DNA of 64,000 nucleotides from positions 186,001 through 250,000 of the forward strand of contig DASXGW010000012.1 in the NCBI GenBank assembly GCA_036488875.1, read 5' to 3'. The notes under the pieces were generated by a model. That model worked only from the letters and a program-made list of their open reading frames with translations. It ran no database searches and was not told the DNA's origin. Both the position numbers and the translations under genes were made by a program. Numbering within the stretch: position 1 is the first letter of the stretch; every line of letters begins with the position of its first letter. This DNA comes from Candidatus Baltobacteraceae bacterium (GTDB lineage: Bacteria; Vulcanimicrobiota; Vulcanimicrobiia; Vulcanimicrobiales; Vulcanimicrobiaceae). Below, piece after piece: positions 18,002 to 27,017 of this stretch.

Positions 18002-19498
18002 ATGAGAATATCGTTGTGGGCTGCACTGGCTCGATGGGCAGGCGCAACCGTGTTAACGCCGCACAAAACCCGGCTCGTGCTCGCGTTGGCGCTCTTGACG
18101 GGCTGTTCGCACGCGCCCACTCCCACGGCCGCGCAAGGGGCCGGGCCAGGTGCGGCACCCACACCGATGATGCCGACGCAGACGACGTTTGACGTTCAGT
18201 GGAAGCCGCAGACGGTCGTGCTGGACAAAGATCTCGTGGCGCGCACGTATCGAGGCGCGAGCAGCCGCGACGGCACGTTGACGTTCGATCCGTCGGCAAC
18301 GCCGATCGCATCGCTTGCTGCCGGGACCGTCGTCGTCATTCCCGGCGTCGCGCTGCTGCGAGTCAGCGGTGTAACCAACGATGGCGGTCTGCTTCACGTC
18401 GCGGGGAAGCCGGCCGCGCTCGACGAGGCGATTTCAAACGGTCATATCGCCGCTACGTTGCCCGTAGACTTTTCGCGGATCGCGTTGGAACCGCTACCCG
18501 GCATGCACCGCGTCGACGTTGCCGACGATCTGGAGTCTCGTATCGAGCGGCAGCTTGCGGCCCCGGCTGATGCCGAGGACATAGATACCGGCGTGCATGT
18601 CGAGAGCGTGGGCCGCGGTTTCCATGCCAAGGGCGAAGTCCATGAATGGGAAATCGACCTGACCGTCAAGCCCGACAACAACAATCTGGACATGGATTTC
18701 GATGCAAAGAAAACCTTTGGCGGCGGCGGCGCGGTCATCGATCTCAGCGGAACGGGGAGGATCGAGAACCTCACCAACTCGCTCGACGTTCAGCTCAACA
18801 ACGGAAGCACGACTCGAGTGACGTTCAACAACGACAACCTACGCGGCTCGGTCGACATGAAATGGGCGGTACAGTTCGACAAGGACAACGGCCCCGCGAG
18901 TCTTGCGGCGCTAAACGTGCAGCATGTCGAGAACTTGCCGTTTGGCTTCGAGCTACCGTTTTTCGTCGGCCCGATACCGTTTAAGATCGCCGTCAAGACG
19001 GGATTTGCGTTTGCGCCGGTCTTCACGAGTAAGACGACGGTCGCGCAAGGAGAGTACCATGTAACGTTCGGCGGCGGTGCGACCGCAACGGCTTCAGCGG
19101 ATGGGTCACCGAGCGACGCTGGGTCGGAATCGCTAAATGGTGACGCTACGATCGACTCGTACGGTGGGACGCTTTCCCTCGCTCCGCTGGGACTATCTGC
19201 CTCGCTCATGATGCCGAGTGTGGGTCTCGAGGTCGGCATCCCGGAAGAACTCTCCGAATATTTGGGTGGTGAAGAAAACGGTGGCGGCCCGTACGTCGGA
19301 GTGATCTACGAGGCGTCGTTTGTTGCAACCGGCCCCGTTTCAATCGTGCCCTGCGAACGTCGGGAGCTTGCCGTCATCGGCGTCGTCGGTTATAAGGTGG
19401 GGCTCTTCGGCGTCAACCTCGCCGCCAAGCGCAGCCAGACGATCCTTAAGGACGTCAAGATGGTGATTCCCAGAGGCATAGCGATGTGCCAAAATTGA
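18002..19498 (+). CDS. Large exported hypothetical lipoprotein
   Basis: 498 residues from ATG 18002 with GAAAGGA upstream. The hydrophobic segment ends in LLTGC at about residue 39, a usable lipobox behind an unusually long n-region. The mature part contains long beta-rich stretches (GRIENLTNSLDVQLNNGS, VDMKWAVQFDKDNG, YHVTFGGGATATASADG) and ends VIPRGIAMCQN, which suggests a repetitive beta structure such as a lipid- or polymer-binding sheet. No family recognised. Downstream gene starts about 85 bp later. Confidence 0.7.
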   Translation: MRISLWAALARWAGATVLTPHKTRLVLALALLTGCSHAPTPTAAQGAGPGAAPTPMMPTQTTFDVQWKPQTVVLDKDLVARTYRGASSRDGTLTFDPSATPIASLAAGTVVVIPGVALLRVSGVTNDGGLLHVAGKPAALDEAISNGHIAATLPVDFSRIALEPLPGMHRVDVADDLESRIERQLAAPADAEDIDTGVHVESVGRGFHAKGEVHEWEIDLTVKPDNNNLDMDFDAKKTFGGGGAVIDLSGTGRIENLTNSLDVQLNNGSTTRVTFNNDNLRGSVDMKWAVQFDKDNGPASLAALNVQHVENLPFGFELPFFVGPIPFKIAVKTGFAFAPVFTSKTTVAQGEYHVTFGGGATATASADGSPSDAGSESLNGDATIDSYGGTLSLAPLGLSASLMMPSVGLEVGIPEELSEYLGGEENGGGPYVGVIYEASFVATGPVSIVPCERRELAVIGVVGYKVGLFGVNLAAKRSQTILKDVKMVIPRGIAMCQN

Positions 19499-19583
19499 CC
19501 ACCCGCGGTTGGGCGCCCCTGGCGCGATCGTAAAAACGCGCGCGGAATGGCACCGAGTTGCCAATGCGGAACCATTAGAACCG

Positions 19584-20006
19584 ATGCAACAACGATCGCC
19601 CCAGAGTCTAAGTTGGTCCGCCGTCCTCGCAGAGCTGCGAAGCAGCGTCGGTGAATCCGTGTATATCCGTGATGGCAAGGTTACCGAACCGGCCGGCTCG
19701 GTTCGTAACCGCTCAGCGGCAAAGGGCACCGAACTCTGTTTGTTCCCGGGCGAGCACGCGTCGACGCGGCTTGATCTCATCGCGCAACTCGAGGCGCTGG
19801 CGAAACGCACCGGCCGGCGCTTCGCGACCTCGGCTCGAGTGCGCGTTGGTATCTCACATCTGCTGATCGAGAACGTGGCCGATGAGGACATCGACGGAGC
19901 CACGGTAACCGTGATTAGAGCGCGCCGCCCGAAGCTCGGCTATAACCAAAGCCTGCAAAGCGGTGATTCCACGACGCTACGCTCGAAACGCATCAAGAAC
20001 GGCTGA
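19584..20006 (+). CDS. Hypothetical protein
   Basis: 140 residues from ATG 19584 (a TTG 25 codons earlier is possible). Polar, mixed helix/strand sequence, e.g. WSAVLAELRSSVGESVYIRDG and LDLIAQLEALAKRTGRRFAT, then a beta-like tail. No signal or membrane segment and no family recognised. It ends six bases from the converging multicopper oxidase gene. The opposite strand is open too but reads as low-complexity. Confidence 0.45.
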   Translation: MQQRSPQSLSWSAVLAELRSSVGESVYIRDGKVTEPAGSVRNRSAAKGTELCLFPGEHASTRLDLIAQLEALAKRTGRRFATSARVRVGISHLLIENVADEDIDGATVTVIRARRPKLGYNQSLQSGDSTTLRSKRIKNG

Positions 20007-20011
20007 CTAAA

Positions 20012-22270
20012 TCACGGGCGGACGGTTATCGGACGCATCATGTCGTTGTCTTCGTGGTCGATCAGGTGGCAGTGCCAGACGTATCCGGGGCCGGCCGTTG
20101 GATCGAACGGGAAGAGATTCCGGCCGGTGTAATCTATCGCGACACCGTTTTTGATGGCTGGGACGTCCTGCGGCGTTATTCGCACGACGATGCGCGTAAC
20201 GTGGCCGCACGCGGCGATGACCGTATCCTTCCAGCCGCTTTCTTCGGGACGAGCGGGTCCGGTCGTGCCGTCGTAGATGCCATCGTCCAAACAATACTTC
20301 TGCACCTTATCGATGAAAAACGGCGTCACGTCGGGATTGCCGCCGACCGCACCGGCAGCATTGGGAGCGTCGTACGCGTTGGGCGGTCCTTTACCGGGTT
20401 CGCACATGTCGTGCGGAAACGCCGCATAGTACTTCGCACCGTAGGCTTGCATGTCGAACGGAATGCGTCCGATCACTTGGAACTGCACCAGGTGAATGTG
20501 GATCGGGTGATCGTCGTTGCTGAAGTCGATCAGATCCCACACTTCGGTCGAACCGACGCGCGGCGTCTCGGTCGCCTTCCCGTGGAACCCTTCGTTATTG
20601 AGCATCATCCCGTCAATCCGGTCGGTTTCGCCGCGTCCGGGCCAGTGACAGCCGCCGGATTCGAAGATCGGATTGAGCGTGAGCTGGCGGTAGACTTGCA
20701 CGGCATTGCCGTCGGCGATCGGTTTTCGCAGCGGCAAACCCCCGGGCGTTCCCGGAAGGCGCACGATCCTATCCAACTTTGGAGCGACCGTGCTGCCGCT
20801 GCCGCGTAGTGCTCCGCCCTTGGACGGATCGTAGCTGCTATCGGACGAAGGGGAATCGGCGACGAGGATGCGCATGACGCGTCCTTGCAGCGACGGCGTA
20901 AACTTCGCAAACGCGCTGGGATACGGTGTCTCCGCATTGTTTCGAACCATCACCATTTTTCCGCGGACTTTGGCAAAATCCACGATAACGTCGTAACGCT
21001 CTCCGGGTGAAAAGAGCAGATGCGTCACGCGCACCGGAGCGTCGAGAAGGCCGCCGTCGTTAGCGATGACGTAAAAGGGAACGTTCGTCTCGCCCTTGAG
21101 GCAGGCGGTATGCCCGTCGTCGGCGCCCGTGCCGGCGTTGACGCAAAACTGTAAGTTGAAGAATCGCACCGACGCTCCCTCGAGCAATCGAAAGCGATAG
21201 CGTTTCGCGGCGACACGGAACTTGGGCCAGCTCTTGCCGTTGACGGTAATGACGTCGCCGAAAAACTCGGGCATCCAGTACGGATGGACGTTGGGCTCTT
21301 GGATCGGGCCGTCGAGGCCGGACGGATAACCGTCGGGGAACAAGAGCTGTCCGTTGGTATCGAACTGTCGGTCTTGCAGCGCGAGTTCGACTTCCTGGCG
21401 CCCGGCAGGCAGTTTGCCCGCTCCCGGGATTCCGTCGTCGCCGTTACCGCGAATCAAATAGAAGGCAGCCAATCCGGAGAACACGTTGGTTCGCGTCAAT
21501 CCGATGGTATGGTCGTGGAACCAAAGCGTGGCCGGCTCTTGCTCGTTTGGATAATAGTAATGGCTCGCAACGAAGGCGGATCCGCGAAAACCTCTGTGGT
21601 TACCATCGTTGCGCGTGCCCTCGGCACCCGGGGTGAACCACTGGTTCGGGCCGCCGTCGAACGACGAGGGATCCTCGGCACCGTGAAGGTGGGTGACCTG
21701 CGGAAGCGGGCCGAGGTACGGCTGTGCGTTTCCCATGCCGTTCATCTGCATCGGGGCGTTCATCGGATTGGCCCAATGGATGCTCTGGTCGATGGTGACG
21801 GTTCTCTCGAGGCTGGGACCCTTGGCGTTGCGGAACTGCCCGGGCAGGTTCGGATCGGCAAAAAGGTTGTTGTGATAGTCCACAATCGCGCGATGGTCGC
21901 GCGTCACTACCACCGTGTAGCCGGGATAGAGTCCCTTGCGAGGGAGAGGCGGATAATGCTTCGAGCCCTGATCGATCCCATAGCCGAAGACCATCGTCCC
22001 GGCCGAGTACGGCGCCGGCAACTTCGCATAAATCGATGATGGTAGTACTTTTTGCTGAAACTCTTCGGACCGCACCGTGTACGGAATGTCACCGTTCACG
22101 CGGCCGGTCGCCGAAAAGTCCGGAAGATCGTCAACGAACTGCGGTATGGGCGACGCATCCAGCGGCGTCTGCGCGACGAGTTTGCTCGCGCGCACCGACG
22201 AACGTCCGATCGCAAAGACCAAAATGCCGACGATGAAGATGAAAAAAACGCGCCTGCTAGGACGTAGCAT
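20012..22270 (-). CDS. Multicopper oxidase (CotA/bilirubin-oxidase type)
   Basis: 752 residues from ATG 22270 (GGAAG upstream), with one N-terminal hydrophobic segment (VFFIFIVGILVFAIG) as signal or anchor. All four copper-binding motifs are present: THLHGAEDP, LWFHDHTIG, HPIHIHLVQF and the type-1 motif WHCHLIDHEDNDMM with axial Met. The enzyme oxidises phenols, bilirubin-like compounds or metal ions with O2 reduction to water, outside the cytoplasm. At 752 residues it is longer than CotA (~510), with insertions between domains 1 and 2. The window's CsoR, cupredoxins and this enzyme suggest copper-rich exported redox chemistry. Confidence 0.93.
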   Translation of the reverse strand: MLRPSRRVFFIFIVGILVFAIGRSSVRASKLVAQTPLDASPIPQFVDDLPDFSATGRVNGDIPYTVRSEEFQQKVLPSSIYAKLPAPYSAGTMVFGYGIDQGSKHYPPLPRKGLYPGYTVVVTRDHRAIVDYHNNLFADPNLPGQFRNAKGPSLERTVTIDQSIHWANPMNAPMQMNGMGNAQPYLGPLPQVTHLHGAEDPSSFDGGPNQWFTPGAEGTRNDGNHRGFRGSAFVASHYYYPNEQEPATLWFHDHTIGLTRTNVFSGLAAFYLIRGNGDDGIPGAGKLPAGRQEVELALQDRQFDTNGQLLFPDGYPSGLDGPIQEPNVHPYWMPEFFGDVITVNGKSWPKFRVAAKRYRFRLLEGASVRFFNLQFCVNAGTGADDGHTACLKGETNVPFYVIANDGGLLDAPVRVTHLLFSPGERYDVIVDFAKVRGKMVMVRNNAETPYPSAFAKFTPSLQGRVMRILVADSPSSDSSYDPSKGGALRGSGSTVAPKLDRIVRLPGTPGGLPLRKPIADGNAVQVYRQLTLNPIFESGGCHWPGRGETDRIDGMMLNNEGFHGKATETPRVGSTEVWDLIDFSNDDHPIHIHLVQFQVIGRIPFDMQAYGAKYYAAFPHDMCEPGKGPPNAYDAPNAAGAVGGNPDVTPFFIDKVQKYCLDDGIYDGTTGPARPEESGWKDTVIAACGHVTRIVVRITPQDVPAIKNGVAIDYTGRNLFPFDPTAGPGYVWHCHLIDHEDNDMMRPITVRP

Positions 22271-22341
22271 ATGCGACTTCCTTTGTAGGCGAGGTTTCGC
22301 CCTCAGAGGAGCGCCGTCTTGCGAGTGATAAGCAAGTTTGT

Positions 22342-23292
22342 GTGAAGCATCAACCTGCTCTCGCTTTTGCATTTGCCGCGGCGCTTGCCTACTCTATTGC
22401 TTCTGCCGCGAGCGCGGCACCTTCCACCTTCTCGCGCATGTTCGACGGCCAGTGCTTTGTAAATAAGCTATTCATACTCACTCCGCCGTACGCGACGCCC
22501 CCCGTGCCCGTAGCGGCGATAGCGCAACCCTGTGCCAACTCCATCGCTTTCGACCCGAGTGGCGTAATGGCCGTGACATCGGGCGGCGTATTCGGGAAGC
22601 TCTCGATTCGGCTGTACCATCCGCCGTATTCGGCGGCGTCGGTTCCCGCCGTGACGTTTACGCCCCGCCGACTCGTGCATCCCCGCGCGGCCGCGTGGGA
22701 CGCTGACGGCAACCTCTGGGTGACCGACGACGAAAGCAATAGTATTTTCGAGTTTCGTCCGCCGTTTAGCAGCACGACGGAGGCGATTGCGACGTTGAAG
22801 GTCGCGACGCAGCCCGTCGATGTATTCGTGGATCGCGCGACGAAACTGATGTTCGTTACCGACGTGGGGGGCAATCATGCGTGCGAAAAGACGGCCTGTC
22901 ACGTCTTCGTCCTTAAACCTCCCTATCTCGGAAGGCCGGTCGTCACGTGGACGTTCCCACACGCGCAACCCTACGTTGCGACGGTCGATTCGACTAATCG
23001 GCTTTTCGTGGAAATGGATCGCAGCGAAACGGCCGCAGATATCGACGTGTACGAGCCCCCATTTGCGGACGACGAAAAACCGGCGTTGGTTTTGCATCTC
23101 CGCGGCCCGGTGCGCGCGTTGGCATTCGATCCGCAGGGCAATCTCTTCGGGCAGCTACTCAAAACGGGAGGTCTCATCGAGTTTGCGGCGCCCATCGCCG
23201 GCAACCGCGCGGCGCCGACCGCATCGTTCGGATGTCCCAAAGGTGTCACGTGTAAATCCAAGAGCTGGGCGGGCTTAGCTTTCGGTCCGTGA
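22342..23292 (+). CDS. Secreted NHL/SMP-30-like beta-propeller protein
   Basis: 316 residues from GTG 22342, divergent from the multicopper oxidase with a 71-bp shared promoter region. A signal peptide (AFAFAAALAYSIASAASA) precedes five to six ~45-residue blades with the recurring ...YxPPY/F (LTPPYATPP, YHPPYSAAS, FRPPFSSTT, LKPPYLGRP, YEPPFADDE) and AFDPxGNL motifs, a pattern of secreted NHL-like propellers. Four Cys are visible. Ligand unknown. Confidence 0.75.
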   Translation: MKHQPALAFAFAAALAYSIASAASAAPSTFSRMFDGQCFVNKLFILTPPYATPPVPVAAIAQPCANSIAFDPSGVMAVTSGGVFGKLSIRLYHPPYSAASVPAVTFTPRRLVHPRAAAWDADGNLWVTDDESNSIFEFRPPFSSTTEAIATLKVATQPVDVFVDRATKLMFVTDVGGNHACEKTACHVFVLKPPYLGRPVVTWTFPHAQPYVATVDSTNRLFVEMDRSETAADIDVYEPPFADDEKPALVLHLRGPVRALAFDPQGNLFGQLLKTGGLIEFAAPIAGNRAAPTASFGCPKGVTCKSKSWAGLAFGP

Positions 23293-23310
23293 TCCCATCG
23301 CCGCGCGCTC

Positions 23311-23962
23311 CTATTTAGGCCTTAGCCAAAGAAAGGCTTTTTGCAAGAACGTCTTCGCGTAACTGTCGATGCAGTCGCCGTGAGCGACGATGACTTTGTC
23401 GAAATCCCACGATAGTATCTTGTCTAACGAGCGCCGCGCGAGTGACTTTGCAGTAAACGATAACCTGATGTCCCGTGGCACGCCGCCTTCGAGCACGCCG
23501 CCCAGGTTCATGAGCGCGTTTACCAAAGGGCGATTTTCTTGTGCAGAATAGTTTTGTATGAAATCCGCGAAGATTAGCGTACGCGATTTCTTGTGCAGGA
23601 ACTCAACTTCATCCAGAAAGACGTTGCCCCGGAAGACGACCTGGTCGAGATCTTGCGCCCACTGCGCCGGCGATTCATCGCTTAGTTCGTTAGCAACCGG
23701 CATAGATCGGTGACGGCGTCGCATCGTCGGGGCCACCCAAACCGTCGCCGCCGGAAACGCAGCCCTCCAACTTGCGAGCCTCCACACGTGCAGCGGCGTT
23801 GGAGCAATCAGATGGCTTATCGGCGCGATCCGTCTAATCTCGTCCATCTCAGATCGCGTCGCTGCGATGGGGGAATTTATCCAAAGAGTGCCGTCGTTTA
23901 GTAAGACCACAATCATGCGCGTCGGAAGTCCAGATATTCGGTCCGAACTCCTCGATCGTCAC
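23311..23962 (-). pseudogene. DUF4336 (metallo-beta-lactamase-like) protein, frameshifted near start
   Basis: The 201-codon frame from ATG 23916 (MIVVLLNDGTLWINSPI ... VIVAHGDCID) matches DUF4336, distant metallo-beta-lactamase-fold proteins. Just upstream, in the next frame, GTG 23962 overlaps the stop of the CLC gene as GTGA and reads VTIEEFGPNIWTSDA, the usual family N-terminus. One extra base at about 23920 separates the two. The overlap and the matching N-terminus indicate that the true gene starts at 23962 and carries a single-base insertion, from decay or assembly error. The short form from 23916 might still fold, lacking its first strand. Confidence 0.75.
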
Positions 23963-25686
23963 GCCGAGAGTGCGCTCCGATAAGCAATCAAGAGGTCTCG
24001 TCGCGTCACTATTCCTACCAAACGATCCTCACCAGCGATGACGGGTAGCAACGGCGCGCGAGGATCCGCCATGAGTGTCGCAGCACGCTCGAGCGAGTCA
24101 CTGGGAGAAAGGATGCCGCCGGCGGGCAGCACGATCGTCGCAACCAGCCGATCTCCATTGCCGGCGGCTAGCGCACGAGAGAGGTCTGCCAGATTCAGCA
24201 CCCCCACGAAGCGGTCCCCATCGCACACCGGCACCGCCAATTCCGTATCCCCCTTCTCTTCGAGCGCGATGGATCGAATCGTTTGATTCGATTGAGCGAT
24301 AAGCGGCGGCGTTCTCCCGACCTGTGATACGGAAATGCGTGCAAACACACGTGGCTTGCGGATGCGCTGCCAGTCGATGCCGCGTCGAAGCAGCTTACGT
24401 TCGTATATCGTCGATCCGAGCAGCCTTCGTCCGAGCAGCGCTGCAATGACGACAGCAACCATGAGCGGAAGAATAATCGTATAATCGTCGGACATTTCGA
24501 AGACGATCATAATCGCGGTAATCGGTGCCTCGGAAGCCGCGGCGAAGACTGCAGCCATTCCAACCAATCCGTACGCAGCCGCCGGACCCGTCCAGGCGGG
24601 AAACGCATGATGCGCCAGCGCTCCAAAGCCATCGCCTAAGAACGCGCCGGTAAACAGCGAGGGCGCGAACACGCCGCCGGAACCGCCGGCGCCGAGGGTC
24701 AGGGACGTGGCCACCGGTTTGAGCACGGCCAAGATGAATGCATGCGCGGCCGGAACGTGCGAGTAGAAGACCTGTTGAATCGGTCCATAGCCGACTCCGA
24801 AGATCTGCGGAAACCAGATGCCGATGACGCCGACCGCTCCGAAACCGATCGCTCCCTTAAGCCACTGGGGCAGCGCGAAACGCTCGAAACCATCTTCGAG
24901 TGCGTAGAGAAGATTCACAAATCCCATTGCCCATACGGCTGCGATGGCGCCGAGAACCGCGTACAGTACTAGCTCAACTGGAGAGACGAGCGCGAACCCG
25001 GCTGCCGAAAATGAGGGATGATTCCCCAGGAAAGAGCGCCCGATTACGGCCGCGATCACCGACGAAACGACGATGGCAGCAAAAGAGCGCGGCGCAAACT
25101 CGCCGAGAATCACCTCGGAAGCAAAGAACACGCCGCCGATGGGTGCGTTGAACGTTGCCGAGATGCCGGCCGCCGCACCGCAGGCAACCAGCGTGCGTAC
25201 GATGGGAGCCGGGGCCCGCGATGCCTGTCCAAGCACCGAGCCAATTGCCGATCCTATTTGCACGATGGGCCCTTCGCGACCGCAGCTGCCGCCGAAGCCG
25301 ATCGAGGTCGCCGACGCCAACGCTTTGACGGCGATAACGCGTGGCCGCATCATGCCGCCGCGCAACGCAACGGCTTCCATGACCTCCGGTACGCCGTGCC
25401 CTTTTGCTTCCGGCGCGAAGCGCGTCGCAACGAATGCAGCAATCGCACCGCCGAGAGCGAGTTGCAACACGACGCCAACGGATCCGACGTGGCGCGCAAA
25501 AAAAGCACCCACGACATCGAATGCAAGCCAGTTCTCTCCCGCTATCAGCGCTCGAAAGCCTACGGCGCCGAACCCGCCGCCAAGCCCCACCACGATTGCG
25601 GCGAGCACCATAAACGTGCTCTGCGAGATCGACGCGCTTCCGATTTTGACGATATAGCGCCCATCACCGGGTACGAAGCTGACCAT
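23959..25686 (-). CDS. CLC-family chloride channel/antiporter with CBS pair
   Basis: 575 residues. Residues ~20-420 form the CLC membrane domain with the selectivity motifs GSCGREGPIVQIG (gating Glu in GREGP) and GSGGVFAPSLFTGA, plus GKGxGxP-like AKGHGVPEVMEAV. The C-terminal ~120 residues are two CBS domains (VPVCDGDRFVGVLNLADLS and LPVIAGEDRLVGIVTRRDL), which usually bind nucleotides. The protein moves Cl- (in exchange for H+ if the internal proton Glu exists). It is directly downstream of the CsoR gene, 10 bp apart, and is coupled to the DUF4336 gene by a GTGA overlap, so the three probably form one transcript. Confidence 0.93.
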   Translation of the reverse strand: MVSFVPGDGRYIVKIGSASISQSTFMVLAAIVVGLGGGFGAVGFRALIAGENWLAFDVVGAFFARHVGSVGVVLQLALGGAIAAFVATRFAPEAKGHGVPEVMEAVALRGGMMRPRVIAVKALASATSIGFGGSCGREGPIVQIGSAIGSVLGQASRAPAPIVRTLVACGAAAGISATFNAPIGGVFFASEVILGEFAPRSFAAIVVSSVIAAVIGRSFLGNHPSFSAAGFALVSPVELVLYAVLGAIAAVWAMGFVNLLYALEDGFERFALPQWLKGAIGFGAVGVIGIWFPQIFGVGYGPIQQVFYSHVPAAHAFILAVLKPVATSLTLGAGGSGGVFAPSLFTGAFLGDGFGALAHHAFPAWTGPAAAYGLVGMAAVFAAASEAPITAIMIVFEMSDDYTIILPLMVAVVIAALLGRRLLGSTIYERKLLRRGIDWQRIRKPRVFARISVSQVGRTPPLIAQSNQTIRSIALEEKGDTELAVPVCDGDRFVGVLNLADLSRALAAGNGDRLVATIVLPAGGILSPSDSLERAATLMADPRAPLLPVIAGEDRLVGIVTRRDLLIAYRSALSA

Positions 25687-25696
25687 ACTTTCCGGC

Positions 25697-26002
25697 TTAG
25701 AGGAAACGCGAGTCGTAAGCGAGCGTGCTCAAGAGATCGGCAACCGCCTCACGCTCCTCGTCCGAGCGCACCAGCTCCGTGAAGCACTGCTCGAGGTGGT
25801 GCTGCACGATAAGGTGGCTAATGCCCTCGAGCGCCGCGCGAACGGCGAAAAGCTGCCGCAGCAGATCGATGCAGTGTGCGTCGGCGTCGATCATTCCGAG
25901 GATTCCCTCGACATGCCCACGGGCCGTCTTGAGCCGGAGTACCACCTTGGCCCGAGACTCATCGGAAAGCGGAACCGCGGCAACCCTCTTAGTCCTTTTC
26001 AT
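25697..26002 (-). CDS. csoR: CsoR/RcnR-family metal-sensing repressor
   Basis: 101 residues from ATG 26002. The four-helix CsoR fold is clear: RLKTARGHVEGILGMIDADA, HCIDLLRQLFAVRAALEGIS, HLIVQHHLEQCF. The Cu(I)-binding C-H-C set is present as Cys in DAHCIDL, His in VQHH and Cys in LEQCF, which argues for copper rather than nickel sensing. A 35-bp palindrome with C/G tracts overlaps its start region, so it is probably self-regulated and also controls the divergent exported protein at 26070. Frames extending to 26140 run through the operator and are rejected. Confidence 0.9.
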   Translation of the reverse strand: MKRTKRVAAVPLSDESRAKVVLRLKTARGHVEGILGMIDADAHCIDLLRQLFAVRAALEGISHLIVQHHLEQCFTELVRSDEEREAVADLLSTLAYDSRFL

Positions 26003-26004
26003 TG

Positions 26005-26039
26005 GGAATACCCCATACCCCCTGGGTAGGGGGTATTCC
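26005..26039. promoter_or_regulatory. CsoR operator palindrome
   Basis: Centre at 26022; 15 of 17 base pairs match on the two sides (GGAATACCCC ... GGGGGTATTCC, with inner TACCC/GGGTA). It lies 3 bp before the csoR start and 31 bp before the divergent gene, matching the TACCC-n-GGGTA style of copper CsoR operators. Repression of both divergent units by CsoR is inferred. Confidence 0.85.
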
Positions 26040-26069
26040 TTGCTAGGGCGCCCAACAGGGGCTTTCATC

Positions 26070-26918
26070 ATGGTTAAAGGCATCGCTTGGGCCTGCGCCC
26101 TTTTAACGTCGCTCGCGGTCGCCGTCGCGGCGGATCTCATTCAAGGAACGTTTGCGCTGCAGGGTGGTTCCGTCAGCACGGTGGGCTATCTGAAAGCCGT
26201 GGAGATCCATCGTGACCCGTTGGCCCTTCACCTCGATACCTGGCTGACGCCGCGAGGATCAGACACCCCAATCAGATCCTATGGGATCGATATGACAAAG
26301 CGCTTGCATATGATCATCGTTACCGACGATTTCCGAACGTTTTTGCACGTTCATCCGACGCTGCAATCCGACGGACACTTCCTACTCGATCAGACACTCC
26401 CTCGGGTTGCGCTCTATCACATATACTCCGATACCCAACCGACCAGCCGCACAAAGCAGGTGTTTCGCTTCGACCTTGGCGCCGGCACTTCAGTTCCTGC
26501 GGCGGCTCGCGACCTCAGCGAACGCGCACTCGCAGTAAAGGCCGGTCCGTATTGGGTGCGACTGTCCTCAAATACATTAGTGGCCGGAAGTGAAGCGCAC
26601 ATCGTAATTCACATCCTCAAGAATGGCGAACCCGCCACCGACCTGCACCCGTATCTCGGCGCGGCGGCGCACGCGGTATTTCTCAACGCGCGCGATCTGA
26701 GCTACGTTCACGCTCATCCTATGCCGATCCGCACGACCGCCGGCATGCACGGGCACTTGACGGAAACAGACATGATGCAGATGCCGCCGACCGCAGTATC
26801 CCCGCCTAACATGATGCTGCACGTCGCCTTAAGCGAACCCGGAATATATAAGCTCTGGCTGCAATTTCATGGTGGAACGCAGCTCTACGTCGCCGAGTTC
26901 GTGATTACGGCCTCGTGA
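26070..26918 (+). CDS. Exported His/Met-rich protein, probable copper-related
   Basis: 282 residues from ATG 26070; signal peptide GIAWACALLTSLAVAVAA. The mature part has two similar halves, each with a His-rich motif (FLHVHPTLQSDGH and LSYVHAHPMPIRTTAGMHGH) and a tail with TETDMMQMPP and NMMLHV, suitable for copper binding. Proteins of this kind, with YtkA-like beta domains, accompany copper-resistance loci. The CsoR operator in its promoter supports a role in periplasmic copper handling. The open frame extends back to 25725 but crosses csoR and is not part of the gene. Confidence 0.75.
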   Translation: MVKGIAWACALLTSLAVAVAADLIQGTFALQGGSVSTVGYLKAVEIHRDPLALHLDTWLTPRGSDTPIRSYGIDMTKRLHMIIVTDDFRTFLHVHPTLQSDGHFLLDQTLPRVALYHIYSDTQPTSRTKQVFRFDLGAGTSVPAAARDLSERALAVKAGPYWVRLSSNTLVAGSEAHIVIHILKNGEPATDLHPYLGAAAHAVFLNARDLSYVHAHPMPIRTTAGMHGHLTETDMMQMPPTAVSPPNMMLHVALSEPGIYKLWLQFHGGTQLYVAEFVITAS

Positions 26919-27017
26919 CGTCCCGTAGGCGCTAGACACCCGGAGCGAAAGACGCGGACTTTCGACGGGAGCACGGGTGCGGGGAACGACTGAGGGCAAA
27001 CGAACGTACTCTACGAT

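Noticed and set aside
18003-18162. N-terminal extension of the minus-strand gene 17440-17889
   Set aside because: Overlaps the divergent lipoprotein's start and ribosome site; ATG 17889 directly precedes the membrane helix.
19340-19903. Minus-strand 187-codon frame
   Set aside because: Low-complexity Ser/Arg-rich text and overlaps the end of a well supported lipoprotein gene.
25725-26069. Upstream extension of the exported protein gene at 26070
   Set aside because: It runs antisense through csoR and its operator and has no signal peptide; ATG 26070 begins one directly.
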